Origin: Azospirillum lipoferum
GTDB lineage: Bacteria > Pseudomonadota > Alphaproteobacteria > Azospirillales > Azospirillaceae
Assembly: GCF_024170005.1 (NCBI RefSeq)
Contig: NZ_JALJXJ010000004.1
Coordinates: 1-64,000, forward strand
Reading direction: 5' to 3'
DNA: 64,000 nucleotides
Part shown: positions 1 through 8,104 of the stretch, piece after piece
How positions within the stretch are numbered: position 1 is the stretch's first letter
Layout: every line of letters begins with the position of its first letter
Made by a program: the position numbers and the translations under genes
The notes under the pieces: generated by a model
What the model saw: only the letters and a program-made list of their open reading frames with translations
The model's database searches: none
What the model was told of the DNA's origin: nothing

Positions 1-304
1 CACGACGGCGTCCGCTGCGACCAACGGCGTGAACGTCAGCTCCAACGAGCTGGTGAGCCTGACCTCGGTCGTCAGCGGCAGCCTGACGGATGCGAACCTC
101 GCCAGCTTCCGTACGGCGCTGGGTACGCTGACGAACTCGTCGGCTGGTGCGAGCACGCTGGTTCTGGCCAACAACGGCACCAGCTCCGCTCTGTACCAGG
201 TGGTCGACACCAACGGCGACGGCCAGGTGGCCGCCACCGAGGTGCGCCTGCTCGGCGTCTACAACGGCACGGTCCTCTCGCTCCCCGACATCAACCTCGG
301 TTGA
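1..304 (+). CDS. C-terminal fragment of a repeat-type surface or secreted protein
   Basis: The frame is already open at the left edge of the window, so the gene begins outside it and only about 100 C-terminal residues are seen. They are rich in Ser, Thr, Asn, Gly and Ala and contain an EF-hand-like loop (DTNGDGQVAATE) close to the end, as in the C-termini of large calcium-binding adhesins or type I-secreted proteins. An apparent GTG start at position 29 is internal to the frame and has no reason to be the true start. The family cannot be named from this fragment; secretion is an inference from composition. Confidence 0.6.
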   Translation, partial: TTASAATNGVNVSSNELVSLTSVVSGSLTDANLASFRTALGTLTNSSAGASTLVLANNGTSSALYQVVDTNGDGQVAATEVRLLGVYNGTVLSLPDINLG

Positions 305-424
305 TGGTTGGGGTTGATGTCGGGGGTTGATGGCTGGCGTTATGTCGGGCTCAAAGCTTCGTGCCTGAAATTCGGATCGAGGGACGTCGTAGCCGACCTC
401 GCCATAGCGGATTGAACGTCATCG

Positions 425-808
425 TCAACGGGAACGGGAGGCAGCGGAATTTACAGTTGCTGCCTCCCGAAAGAGATCCTGTAACGCTCTTTCATTAAGA
501 TCGTCTTCTTCGAAGAGGTCGACCGCACGCCGTACCCCTGTCAAGCTGGCGTTGAAAAGCCCGTGCTTGTCGTGGAGCATGCTTCCTTTGGGGAAGGTGA
601 GTTTGACCTTGTCTTTGTATGTCTCGCCTGTGCAGATGATGCCGGTATGCGACCATGTGGGCACACCAAGGGGGTTGGTCGCTTTGCGCCACTTCACCTC
701 TTCGACCACGTCCGGAACGGCCTCCCTCATCAGCCGACGGATGCGGGTGAGCAGAGCCCCACGCCAGTCGGGAAGGCTGGCGATCTTTGCATCGACGGCT
801 TCTGACAT
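425..808 (-). CDS. DUF1801 domain protein
   Basis: The 127-residue protein has the DUF1801 (YdhG-like) pattern: an N-terminal helix followed by PDVVEEVKWRKATNP, then a TFPKGSMLHD segment. The fold is a small alpha/beta domain of unknown function, often annotated as iron-chaperone-like, but no activity can be assigned. The ATG at 808 is chosen because AAGG lies nine bases upstream. An in-frame ATG at 817 directly abuts that ribosome site and would be poorly placed. It stands alone, with about 170 bases of gene-free DNA separating it from the transporter gene upstream on the same strand. Confidence 0.75.
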   Translation of the reverse strand: MSEAVDAKIASLPDWRGALLTRIRRLMREAVPDVVEEVKWRKATNPLGVPTWSHTGIICTGETYKDKVKLTFPKGSMLHDKHGLFNASLTGVRRAVDLFEEDDLNERALQDLFREAATVNSAASRSR

Positions 809-975
809 TATGCTCATCCTTCCGATTGAAGCAGGCGCGGTTTGTGCCAGTTGCGGGTCCGCTGCCTCCCCAGCATACAGCAGCCGGTGAGGCCGGGCAG
901 CAGCGGCACATGTGGCGAATGGGTGATCGCACCATCCACCCGCCACCCCAGGCCTTGCCGGTGGTTCCGGCCCGT

Positions 976-2379
976 TCAGGGCGACAGCTCTTCCAGAACC
1001 CGGCCCTTGGTCTCGATCGCGAAGAGGGAGGTTATGACCGCGCCGACCAGCGACACGGCGGCGAAGGTCGCGAACACATACTGGACACCGGCCGACCCCA
1101 TCAGAACGCCGACCAGGATCGGGCCGGTGGAGGAGCCGAGGCGCAGCCATGCGCTGCCCAGCCCGGTGCCGAGCGCCCTCATGCGGGTGGGATAAAGCTC
1201 GGCGGAATAGAGATAAAGCGAGAAGGTGATGGTCTGGAGGATCGCATAGGCCAGCCCAGCGAGAATCAGCACCTCGAGCGGTGACGTGGCGCCGAGGAAG
1301 GCGAGGACCAGAAGCGGCAGCGGAGCGGCGAAGAAGGCGATCATGTACCAGCGCTTGCGCCCGACCCTGTCGATCAGCAGGGCGCAGGCGACCGAAGCGA
1401 CGACGCCGGCGACCGAGGTCAGCAGCCCGTACAGCAGGCTGGTCTCGAGCGGCAGATTGAAGGTCTGGCGATACAGCGTCGGCAGCCAGGTGATCATGCC
1501 GTTGGCGACCAGATAGGAACAGAACCACATCGCCCAGATGGTGAAGGTGCGGCGCCGGTAGAAGCCGGAGAACAGCTCCCGCCAGTTGGAGCCGGCCTTC
1601 GCGCGGGTGGCGACAGGCTTCGGGGGTTCTAAGCTGTGTCCTGCGGCCGTGGCGCTCGCCTCGAGCTGGCCGACGATGCGGTCGGCTTCCTCGTAACGGC
1701 CCTTGGAGGCCAGCCAGCGCGGCGATTCCCTCATGAAGAAGCGGAACGGGATCAGGATGATGCCGGGAATGATGCCGACGAGGAACATCGCCTGCCAGCC
1801 ATAGGCCGGAACCAGCGCCCGGGCGATCAGGCCGGCACCGACGAGGCCCAGCAGGAACATCACCTCGTAGAGCAGGAAGAAGCGGCCGCGCCCCTTCGAT
1901 CCGATATATTCGTTGATGTAGGCACTGGCGACCGGCACCTCGCCGCCCGTTCCAATGCCCTGGATGAAACGGAACACCATCATCGATGCCGCGCCCCAGG
2001 CGAACAGGCAGGCGACATCCATGCTGACGAACAGCAGGATGGTGAAGAGAAGGACGCTCAGCCGGCCGATCCGCTCGGCGAGCCAGCCGAAGAAGACCGC
2101 GCCGATCAGCTGGCCCAGATACCCCATCGACAGGATCAGGCCGGTCTGTTCGGGCCCCAGTCCCCATTCGCGGACCAGCACCGGCATGGCATAGGCGATG
2201 GCGATGACCGTGTAGCCGTCGAAGAAGGTGGCGGCACCGATGATGTTGCGGGTCCAGAACACCCGCCGGGTGATCGGAAGCCGTTCAAGCCGGGCACTGA
2301 TGTCCGCCTGTCCATCGAACGCGTCGGGCGCGGCGTTGCGGGCAGTGGTGGCGACATCCCCGGATGTCTGCATGAGCAT
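976..2379 (-). CDS. MFS transporter, sugar/aromatic acid:H+ symporter type
   Basis: A 467-residue major facilitator protein with about twelve hydrophobic segments. The loop after TM2 has the MFS signature GWLAERIGRLS, repeated in the second half as DRVGRKR, and TM4/5 has RFIQGIGTGGE, typical of the sugar-porter and metabolite:H+ symporter branch. It should import an organic acid or sugar across the inner membrane. ATG 2379 is chosen since AGAGGA lies about six bases upstream; a TTG at 2394 is weaker. It lies downstream of the dapA-like gene on the same strand and is probably its co-transcribed uptake system. The substrate is unknown. Confidence 0.85.
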   Translation of the reverse strand: MLMQTSGDVATTARNAAPDAFDGQADISARLERLPITRRVFWTRNIIGAATFFDGYTVIAIAYAMPVLVREWGLGPEQTGLILSMGYLGQLIGAVFFGWLAERIGRLSVLLFTILLFVSMDVACLFAWGAASMMVFRFIQGIGTGGEVPVASAYINEYIGSKGRGRFFLLYEVMFLLGLVGAGLIARALVPAYGWQAMFLVGIIPGIILIPFRFFMRESPRWLASKGRYEEADRIVGQLEASATAAGHSLEPPKPVATRAKAGSNWRELFSGFYRRRTFTIWAMWFCSYLVANGMITWLPTLYRQTFNLPLETSLLYGLLTSVAGVVASVACALLIDRVGRKRWYMIAFFAAPLPLLVLAFLGATSPLEVLILAGLAYAILQTITFSLYLYSAELYPTRMRALGTGLGSAWLRLGSSTGPILVGVLMGSAGVQYVFATFAAVSLVGAVITSLFAIETKGRVLEELSP

Positions 2380-2460
2380 GGCGTTTCCTCTCAAGCCTGA
2401 TTTTTTGTTTTTATTGCTGGCAGTCTTTGGCTGCCGGAGGTCCCCCGGAGTTGGGTCCGC

Positions 2461-2492
2461 GGCGGCGATCCCGATAATCCCGGATCGCCGCC
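2461..2492 (-). terminator. Intergenic hairpin between the dapA-like and MFS genes
   Basis: An 11-bp perfect inverted repeat (2461-2471 with 2482-2492) and a 10-base loop lies in the gap between two co-directional genes. There is no T-run after it on the minus strand, so it may attenuate or protect the mRNA rather than end it. Confidence 0.4.
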
Positions 2493-2542
2493 GATTGCGT
2501 AACGGGACGAAGGAGAGGCCACCGTCGGGGTGGCCCCGGCCT

Positions 2543-3475
2543 TCAGGCGGCGAGAGCGTTCTGGATCACGGTCAGACCGGACGCCTTCACCGCGGCGCGG
2601 ATTTCCTCGTCGGCACCATCCCCCAGCGGCTTCAGCGGCTCGCGGACATTGACGTTGTCGATGAGGCCGCGGGCGCGCAGGGCGTGCTTCAGCGCAACCG
2701 ACCCTTCCATGTGCGAACCGCGATGGTAGACCGCGCGGGTGATCGGCAGCAGCTGCTCATGGTACTTGCGGGCGAGCGGATAGTCCTGCGCCTTGCCGGC
2801 GGCGAGATATTCGATCAGCAGCTCCGGCGCCATGTTGCCGTAGCCGACCAGCAGGCCGTCGACGTCGAACATCGTCGGCAGCAGCCATTCGTCATGGCAC
2901 GACATGATGGCGAGGTTCGGGAAGGCGTTCTTCAGCGCCGGGATTTCATCGTACCAGCGCTTCATGTCGCGCACGCCGTTCTTGGTGGCGGTGACGCCCG
3001 GCACGGCGGCGATCTGCAGCTGGGTGTCCAGATCGTAGTTGGCCTTGGTCACGGCCGGATATTGGAACAGGATGCATTCCAGGCCGGACTGGGCAACGGC
3101 CTTGTAGCGGTCCACCGGGGCGCCCTTCTGATAGCCGAAGCGCAGCCAGCCGTGGTTCGGGTAGACCAGGGCGCCGGTGGCGCCGGCCTCGAACTTCTCC
3201 TTGGCCTCCAGTTCGGCGACCTTGGTGCCTTCGCCGGTGATGCCGGCGACGACCGGCAGCGGCGTCGCGTCCTTGTAGACGCGGATCAGTTCCAGCTGCT
3301 CGTCGTGGGTGAGGAAGGTGCCTTCACCGGCATGGCCGAGAATGACCAGGCTCTTCACGCCGGGAATCGACGCCATCCACTTGGCCAGGCGTGCGTTGCC
3401 GTCGAAGTCGACGTCGCCGTTGTCCTTGAACAGCGTGACGGGTGCGGGGTTCAGACCCTTCCAATCAATAGCCAT
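2543..3475 (-). CDS. DapA-family aldolase/dehydratase
   Basis: A 310-residue TIM-barrel protein of the dihydrodipicolinate synthase/N-acetylneuraminate lyase family. The Schiff-base lysine is K165 in VTATKNG and the catalytic tyrosine Y139 in FQYPA. The usual GTTGE loop is changed to GHAGE (residues 47-51), which argues against true DapA and for a sugar-acid enzyme such as a 2-keto-3-deoxy acid dehydratase or aldolase. It is cytoplasmic. A LacI gene diverges from it and an MFS transporter follows it, which fits an inducible sugar-acid catabolic unit. Its promoter region carries two LacI-type operators. The exact substrate cannot be read from the sequence. Confidence 0.8.
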   Translation of the reverse strand: MAIDWKGLNPAPVTLFKDNGDVDFDGNARLAKWMASIPGVKSLVILGHAGEGTFLTHDEQLELIRVYKDATPLPVVAGITGEGTKVAELEAKEKFEAGATGALVYPNHGWLRFGYQKGAPVDRYKAVAQSGLECILFQYPAVTKANYDLDTQLQIAAVPGVTATKNGVRDMKRWYDEIPALKNAFPNLAIMSCHDEWLLPTMFDVDGLLVGYGNMAPELLIEYLAAGKAQDYPLARKYHEQLLPITRAVYHRGSHMEGSVALKHALRARGLIDNVNVREPLKPLGDGADEEIRAAVKASGLTVIQNALAA

Positions 3476-3514
3476 GGTTGTGGTGCTTTCCCTAGAGGAT
3501 CGTTGTCTGCGTTG

Positions 3515-3526
3515 GGGAACGTTCCC
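3515..3526. promoter_or_regulatory. LacI-family operator, copy 1
   Basis: A perfect 12-bp palindrome, GGGAACGTTCCC, with the central CG typical of LacI/GalR operators. It lies 40 bases upstream of the dapA-like start, in the divergent region shared with the lacI gene. Confidence 0.75.
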
Positions 3527-3564
3527 AGAGGCGACCCTGGCCAGTTGCTGATTGGATCGTTACC

Positions 3565-3576
3565 GGGAACGTTCCC
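3565..3576. promoter_or_regulatory. LacI-family operator, copy 2
   Basis: A second identical copy of GGGAACGTTCCC, exactly 50 bp centre to centre from the first and about 70 bases upstream of the lacI start. Two identical sites in one divergent promoter region suggest cooperative binding or looping and autoregulation. Confidence 0.75.
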
Positions 3577-3646
3577 ACGGTATGTCTTGAATAATTGGGG
3601 AGTCAAGCGTTATCTTGCTCCCACAACGGATCACGAAGGACGCGCT

Positions 3647-4687
3647 GTGTTCAGCCGCGACGAGTCACCAGAGAAGCAAAGCCGTGTGACGCTGCATGAC
3701 GTCGCCGCCGCGTCGGGGGTGTCGAAATCCACCGTGTCGCGGATCCTCGACGAGCGTCTGCCCCGATCCGACAGCGAAACGGCCCGCCGTGTCCGGCAGG
3801 TGGCGGCGGACCTCGGCTATGTGCGGGACGTTTCGGCGGCCAGCCTGCGCCGGGGGAACACCAACACGATCGGCGTCATCGTGCCGAGGCTGACCGACAC
3901 GGTCATGGCGATGCTCTACGAAGCATTGGCGCATGCCTGCGCCCGCACCGGGCGCTTCGCCATCGTGGCGACGACCGATGACGAGCCGCAGGCGGATCGC
4001 GCCGCGGCCAAAAGCCTCCTCCAGCGCGGCGTGGACGGGTTGGTGCTGTCGACGGCGCGCGAGGATGACGACTTTCCCGTCCAGCTGGAAACCCGTGGCG
4101 TTCCCTATGTCCTGGCTCTGCGAAGCGATGGCCGCAGCATGTCGTCGGTGGGGGATGACAAGCTCGGCGGTTATCTCGCCACCCGGCATCTCCTGGATCT
4201 CGGGCATCGCCGCATCGGCATCATCGCAGGGCCCAACTACGCTTCGAGCAGCCGCGGCCGGCTCGCCGGCTACCGATGGGCGATGACGGAGGCCGGCGCC
4301 GCGATCGACCCGGACTGGATCGTCGAATCGACCTTCGGGATCGACTCCGGTGCCGAGGCTGCCGAACGCCTGATGAGCGGTGCCGCGCGGCCGACCGCCA
4401 TTTTCGCCATGAACGACAACACGGCGATCGGCGCGCTGTCGGCGCTGGTCAAGCTTGGCCTGTCGGTTCCTGAGGATGTTTCCCTGGTCGGCTACAATGA
4501 CATTCCCATCGTCAGCCGGCTGTCCGTGCCGCTGACCTCCGTTCGCGTCCCTTTCGACAGGATCGCGGCGGAGGCTCTGGATTTGCTGTCCCGGGGTGCG
4601 AAGTCGGTCAATGACCGCATGCGGGTGGCTCCGCCCACCCTGATCCCCCGGGCTTCGACCGCGCCTTACCGGTCTGTCGACCGGTAG
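3647..4687 (+). CDS. LacI/GalR-family transcriptional regulator
   Basis: A 346-residue repressor. The N-terminal helix-turn-helix reads VTLHDVAAASGVSKSTVSRIL, preceded by about 15 extra residues, and is followed by the hinge and a periplasmic-binding-protein-like effector domain (GVIVPRLTD, AIFAMNDNTAIG, DVSLVGYNDIPI). The GTG at 3647 is chosen because AAGGA sits six bases upstream and no ATG is available. It diverges from the DapA-family and MFS genes and most likely represses them and itself through the two palindromes at 3515 and 3565. The inducer is presumably a sugar acid or its catabolite. Confidence 0.9.
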   Translation: MFSRDESPEKQSRVTLHDVAAASGVSKSTVSRILDERLPRSDSETARRVRQVAADLGYVRDVSAASLRRGNTNTIGVIVPRLTDTVMAMLYEALAHACARTGRFAIVATTDDEPQADRAAAKSLLQRGVDGLVLSTAREDDDFPVQLETRGVPYVLALRSDGRSMSSVGDDKLGGYLATRHLLDLGHRRIGIIAGPNYASSSRGRLAGYRWAMTEAGAAIDPDWIVESTFGIDSGAEAAERLMSGAARPTAIFAMNDNTAIGALSALVKLGLSVPEDVSLVGYNDIPIVSRLSVPLTSVRVPFDRIAAEALDLLSRGAKSVNDRMRVAPPTLIPRASTAPYRSVDR

Positions 4688-4697
4688 GCCGCGCATG

Positions 4698-4740
4698 GCA
4701 ACGCGTCCCCGGCGCATTTACGCCGGGGACGCGTTGCTTT
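4698..4740. terminator. Bidirectional terminator between lacI and the GMC gene
   Basis: A perfect 17-bp stem (4698-4714 with 4721-4737) with loop CATTTA, followed by TTT on the plus strand, lies between two convergent genes. Confidence 0.85.
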
Positions 4741-4748
4741 GCGGCTTG

Positions 4749-6320
4749 TCAGATTTCCCGTTTGGACATCTGGTCGGCGATGTAGTCGGCCTGCCGGATC
4801 GCCAGTGCGACGATGGTCAGGGTCGGGTTCTCCGACGCGCCGCTGGTGAACTGGCTGCCGTCCGACACGAACAGGTTCTTCACGTCATGCGCCTGTCCCC
4901 ACTTGTTGACGACGCCGTCGCGGGCGTTGGCGCTCATGCGGTTGGTGCCGAGATTGTGGGTGGAGGGGTAGGGCGGGGTGTGGATGGTCCGCGTGGCACC
5001 CACCGCGTCATAGACCGCCGACCCGCGGCCATAGGCGTGGGTGCGCATGGCGATGTCGTTGGGATGGTCGTCGAAATTGACGTTGGGGATCGGCAGGCCG
5101 AACTTGTCCTTCTCCGTCGCGTGCAGGGTGACGCGGTTGGTCTCGCGCGGCATGTCCTCCCCCACCAGCCACATGCCGGCGATATGGTCGTAGGCGTCCA
5201 GCGCCGAGCTGAAGTCGCGGCCCCAGGCGCCGGGGTCGAGGAACGCCGCCATGAAGGGCACGCCGAGCGACAGCGTCTCCATCTCGTAGCCGCCGACGAA
5301 GCCGCGCCGCGGGTCGAAGCGGGATTCGTCGCGGATGATGCCGGCCATGGTGGTGCCGCGGTACATGTGCACCGGCCGGTCGAACATCGCATAGACCGAT
5401 CCGGTCATGTGCCGCATGTAGTTGCGCCCGACCTGACCCGACGAGTTGGCCAGCCCGTCCGGGAACATCGTCGAGGCCGAGTTCAGCAGCAGGCGCGGGC
5501 TTTCGATCGAGTTGCCGGCGACCGCGACGATGCGGGCCTTCTGACGATGCATGGCGCCGGTGCTGTCGGCATAGAGCACGGCGTTGACCTTGCCCTTCGC
5601 GTCATGCTCGATCTTCAGCACCTGGGCGTTCGGCCGGACCTCCAGGTTGCCGGTGGCCTCGCCTTTGGGGATCTCGGTGTAGAGGGTCGACCATTTCGCC
5701 CCCGACTTGCAGCCCTGGAAACAGAAGCCGATCTGCTGGCAGGCGCCGCGTCCGTCGCGCGGCTTGCTGTTGATCGACATGTTGCCGGTGTGGAACTCGC
5801 TGTACCCCAGCTTCTTGGCGCCGGCCGCCAGCACCTTGTAATTGTTGTTGCCGGGCAGGCGCGGGATGCCGTTGGTGCCGGTGGTCCCCATCTTGAACTC
5901 GGCCTTGTCGTAATAGGGCTCCATCTCCGCCAGCGTCACCGGCCAGTCGAGCAGGTTGGCGCCCTCCACCGCGCCATAGGTGGTGCGTGCCTTGAACTCG
6001 TGCTCCTGGAATCGGAGCGAGGCGCCGGCCCAATGGACGGTGGAGCCGCCGACCGCCTTGACGATCCAGGCCGGCAGGTTGGGGAAGTCCTTAGCCACCC
6101 GCCAGCTTCCCGACGTGGTGCGCTTGTCCAGCCAGGAGATCTGCGAGAAGCTCTTCCATTCGTCATTCACGAAATCCTGGATTTCGTGGCGCCCGCCGGC
6201 CTCCAGACAGACGACCTTGATGCCCTTCTGGGCCAGTTCGTTCGACAGGGTGCCGCCGCCGGCCCCCGATCCGATTACCACCACGACGCTGTCGTCATCC
6301 ATCGCGAATTTCGCAACCAT
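4749..6320 (-). CDS. GMC-family oxidoreductase, cytochrome c-linked alcohol/sugar dehydrogenase type
   Basis: A 523-residue FAD enzyme. The Rossmann motif GSGAGG lies at residues 17-22, and the C-terminal GMC region carries the catalytic His (HNLGTNR, about 455) and Asn (ASENPT, about 498). It resembles the large subunit of membrane-bound gluconate/sorbitol-type dehydrogenases, which pass electrons to cytochrome c. It is the last gene of the cytochrome c, glyoxalase, subunit 3, GMC operon, 54 bases after the subunit 3 gene, and has a strong GGGGAGGA ribosome site. Having no signal of its own, it could be exported by riding on the Tat-exported subunit. The operon context suggests oxidation of 2-propanol or acetol; this is inference. 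Confidence 0.85.
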   Translation of the reverse strand: MVAKFAMDDDSVVVVIGSGAGGGTLSNELAQKGIKVVCLEAGGRHEIQDFVNDEWKSFSQISWLDKRTTSGSWRVAKDFPNLPAWIVKAVGGSTVHWAGASLRFQEHEFKARTTYGAVEGANLLDWPVTLAEMEPYYDKAEFKMGTTGTNGIPRLPGNNNYKVLAAGAKKLGYSEFHTGNMSINSKPRDGRGACQQIGFCFQGCKSGAKWSTLYTEIPKGEATGNLEVRPNAQVLKIEHDAKGKVNAVLYADSTGAMHRQKARIVAVAGNSIESPRLLLNSASTMFPDGLANSSGQVGRNYMRHMTGSVYAMFDRPVHMYRGTTMAGIIRDESRFDPRRGFVGGYEMETLSLGVPFMAAFLDPGAWGRDFSSALDAYDHIAGMWLVGEDMPRETNRVTLHATEKDKFGLPIPNVNFDDHPNDIAMRTHAYGRGSAVYDAVGATRTIHTPPYPSTHNLGTNRMSANARDGVVNKWGQAHDVKNLFVSDGSQFTSGASENPTLTIVALAIRQADYIADQMSKREI

Positions 6321-6374
6321 GTCTCGGTCCTCCCCATTTTTTCGGGCGTTCAGTGCGGCAGACGGGTGGAGCCG

Positions 6375-6929
6375 TCAGGCGTCTTTGATCCAGTCCAGAT
6401 CGTCGAAGCCGCGGTGGATGTAGCCGCCATATTCGGCCGACGCCCCTTCGTAGCCGAGCTTCGCCCACACCTCCGGCTGGTTGTAGAGGGCGACGACCAT
6501 GTCGCCGCGGACCTTGCGGAAGAAGGGCGTGGTCTCAATGGATTTCAGCACGGTGACACGGTCCGCTTCCGCCTTGATGGCGGCGTAGGGCGTGTTGCGC
6601 AGCTTGCGCGCGGCGGCATCGAGGTTCGCCGCGCCGTCGTTCAACTGGCCCGCCAGGGTGGCGTCCTTTGCCGCCGCCTGGTCCATCGAGGCCAGCGCCT
6701 TCTCGTAATAGGCATCGCCCAGCCGGTCGTGCGGGTAGAGGTCGCGCACCATCACCAGCAGGGTCTTGGCCGCATCGGGCTTGATGGCGGTGAGCCCCTC
6801 GGCCCAGGCCGGGGTCGCTCCGATCGACACCACGCCGCCGGAAACCGCACCGGCCGCCGCCACCGACGCGGCGGAGGTCTTCAGAAAGTTCCGCCTGTTG
6901 AACCGTGTCCGCTTGTCGAGAACGCGCAT
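6375..6929 (-). CDS. Gluconate 2-dehydrogenase subunit 3-like protein, Tat-exported
   Basis: A 184-residue protein with a twin-arginine signal (RRNFLK at 12-17, hydrophobic stretch, likely cleavage after AWA near residue 43). The mature part matches the small subunit 3 family that accompanies GMC dehydrogenases (MVRDLYPHDRLGDAYYEKA). This subunit normally chaperones or co-exports the FAD subunit to the periplasm. The gene precedes the GMC gene and has an ideal GGAAGGAGA site eight bases before its ATG. No heme or metal motif is present in it. Confidence 0.85.
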   Translation of the reverse strand: MRVLDKRTRFNRRNFLKTSAASVAAAGAVSGGVVSIGATPAWAEGLTAIKPDAAKTLLVMVRDLYPHDRLGDAYYEKALASMDQAAAKDATLAGQLNDGAANLDAAARKLRNTPYAAIKAEADRVTVLKSIETTPFFRKVRGDMVVALYNQPEVWAKLGYEGASAEYGGYIHRGFDDLDWIKDA

Positions 6930-6976
6930 GATCGACGTCTCCTTCCCATGAGTTTGGTTGTTTTTGAAACCCGGAC

Positions 6977-7372
6977 TTACCGGTAGCGGCCGTGGCGTTG
7001 CAGGACCTCGGTCTTGTAGCCGTCCGGATCGGTGACGAAGAAGAAGCGGGCCAGCAGGGTGCCGCCGGGGGCGAACTCCTTCACCGGCGTCACCGGAAAG
7101 CCCAGGGCCGACATCCGGGTGTGCTCGCGCTCCAGATCGTCCACTGCCACCGCCATGTGGCCGTAGCCGTCGCCGTGGGTGTAGGGCGCGGCGCGGTCGT
7201 GGTTGACGGTCAGCTCCAGTTCCATGTCGTTTTCGGCGTTGCGCAGGTAGATCAGCGTGAAGCCGTCGAAGCCGAGCCGTTCGGCCGGTTCCAGCCCGAA
7301 GGCCTTGGCGTAGAAGTCCAGCGACCGCTGTTCGTCGAGGACGCGCACCATCATGTGAATGATCTTGGCCAT
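6977..7372 (-). CDS. Glyoxalase I-like VOC protein
   Basis: A 131-residue single-domain VOC protein close to bacterial lactoylglutathione lyase. The four metal ligands of the nickel-type enzyme are retained at the expected places: H6, E53, H72 and E122. It would convert the hemithioacetal of methylglyoxal and glutathione in the cytoplasm. Its placement between a cytochrome c gene and a GMC dehydrogenase pair is unusual and suggests that the pathway yields methylglyoxal or another ketoaldehyde. ATG 7372 is chosen as GGGAAG lies four bases upstream; an ATG 12 bases earlier has no good ribosome site. Other VOC substrates remain possible. Confidence 0.8.
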   Translation of the reverse strand: MAKIIHMMVRVLDEQRSLDFYAKAFGLEPAERLGFDGFTLIYLRNAENDMELELTVNHDRAAPYTHGDGYGHMAVAVDDLEREHTRMSALGFPVTPVKEFAPGGTLLARFFFVTDPDGYKTEVLQRHGRYR

Positions 7373-7404
7373 GATGCTTCCCATGAGGTCGTTGAGGGAG
7401 GGCG

Positions 7405-7809
7405 TTACCGTTTGGCGCTGGTTTCCAGGAACTGGACGATGCTCTTGCGGATGCTGTCGTCGTCCTGCCGGTAGTTCATGTAGCTGCCAGGGACGAACTG
7501 GTTGGAGTTGGCCAGCCAGTGTTCCAGATGCCCGGCGTCCCAGGCGAAGCTGGCGCCCCGCAGCGCATCGGAATAGTCGAAGCCGTCCACGCTGCCGGCC
7601 TTGCGGCCGATGACGCCGTAGAGCGGCGGCCCGGCGCGCGGCCCGTCGTCCTTCTTCACCGAATGGCAGGTTCCGCATTGCTGGCGGAACAGCGTCTCGC
7701 CATCCGCCGCCGCGGATTTCCGCGTGAAGGACGAAAAGGGAATGGACAGAAGGAGCAGCAACATCACCCAGCGGTGCGGCGACATCCTCGCGTGCATCGC
7801 ATGCCTCAT
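7405..7809 (-). CDS. Small class I cytochrome c, periplasmic
   Basis: A 134-residue protein with a signal peptide (hydrophobic core WVMLLLLLSIPF) and one heme-binding CGTCH motif (C45, C48, H49). A likely axial Met is M111 in PGSYMNY. It resembles cytochrome c2/c550-like electron carriers. It is the first gene of the operon with the GMC dehydrogenase and is its likely electron acceptor. AGAGGA lies ten bases before the ATG. A sigma-54 promoter at 7897-7912 faces this gene, leaving a leader of about 75 bases. Confidence 0.9.
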   Translation of the reverse strand: MRHAMHARMSPHRWVMLLLLLSIPFSSFTRKSAAADGETLFRQQCGTCHSVKKDDGPRAGPPLYGVIGRKAGSVDGFDYSDALRGASFAWDAGHLEHWLANSNQFVPGSYMNYRQDDDSIRKSIVQFLETSAKR

Positions 7810-7896
7810 CGTTTGGAAATCCTCTCGAAATCTCGGGCGAAGCCTTTGGGCGCCGATACATCGGACCAGCCGGTGCGGCGCCGTCGACGAGGATTG

Positions 7897-7912
7897 AGCA
7901 AGGGGCGTGCCA
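7897..7912 (-). promoter_or_regulatory. Sigma-54 promoter for the cytochrome c/GMC operon
   Basis: Read on the minus strand, the site is TGGCACGCCCCTTGCT, a full match to the -24/-12 consensus with GG and GC separated by ten bases. It points at the cytochrome c gene. Confidence 0.85.
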
Positions 7913-7976
7913 CGCTGTGGGAGGTCGCCCAGGATAAAGGGAAAGGCGGGTTTTGTGCGGTATCGTGGGAGGGCGC

Positions 7977-8002
7977 TGTCCCAACTGTTTCATTTTGGGA
8001 CA
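7977..8002. promoter_or_regulatory. Inverted repeat, candidate activator (UAS) site
   Basis: TGTCCCAA (7977-7984) and TTGGGACA (7995-8002) are perfect inverted 8-mers with a 10-base spacer. They lie about 65 bp upstream of the leftward and about 90 bp upstream of the rightward sigma-54 promoter. An imperfect second pair of half-sites (GTCCCA 8020-8025, TGAGAC 8029-8034) follows. Binding by the regulator at 14650 is inferred. Confidence 0.6.
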
Positions 8003-8088
8003 CCGCGGAGCGACAGATCGTCCCATCATGAGACAATATGTCACACGCACATTCTTTAAAATCGTCCATCCGGCGGTCTCCAGCATTC

Positions 8089-8104
8089 TGGCACGCCGGT
8101 TGCT
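8089..8104 (+). promoter_or_regulatory. Sigma-54 promoter for the prm operon
   Basis: TGGCACGCCGGTTGCT is a full match to the -24/-12 consensus, with GG at 8090-8091 and GC at 8102-8103 exactly ten bases apart. It faces prmA, with a leader of about 190 bases that shows no other gene. Confidence 0.9.

Noticed and set aside
2228-3646. Long N-terminal extension of the LacI gene
   Set aside because: The extension is antisense to the dapA-like gene and crosses the operators. The HTH lies just after GTG 3647, which has its own ribosome site.
4695-6986. 763-codon plus-strand open frame
   Set aside because: It is the high-GC shadow of the GMC and subunit 3 genes. Its translation is a low-complexity Gly/Val/Arg/Asp mix without domains.
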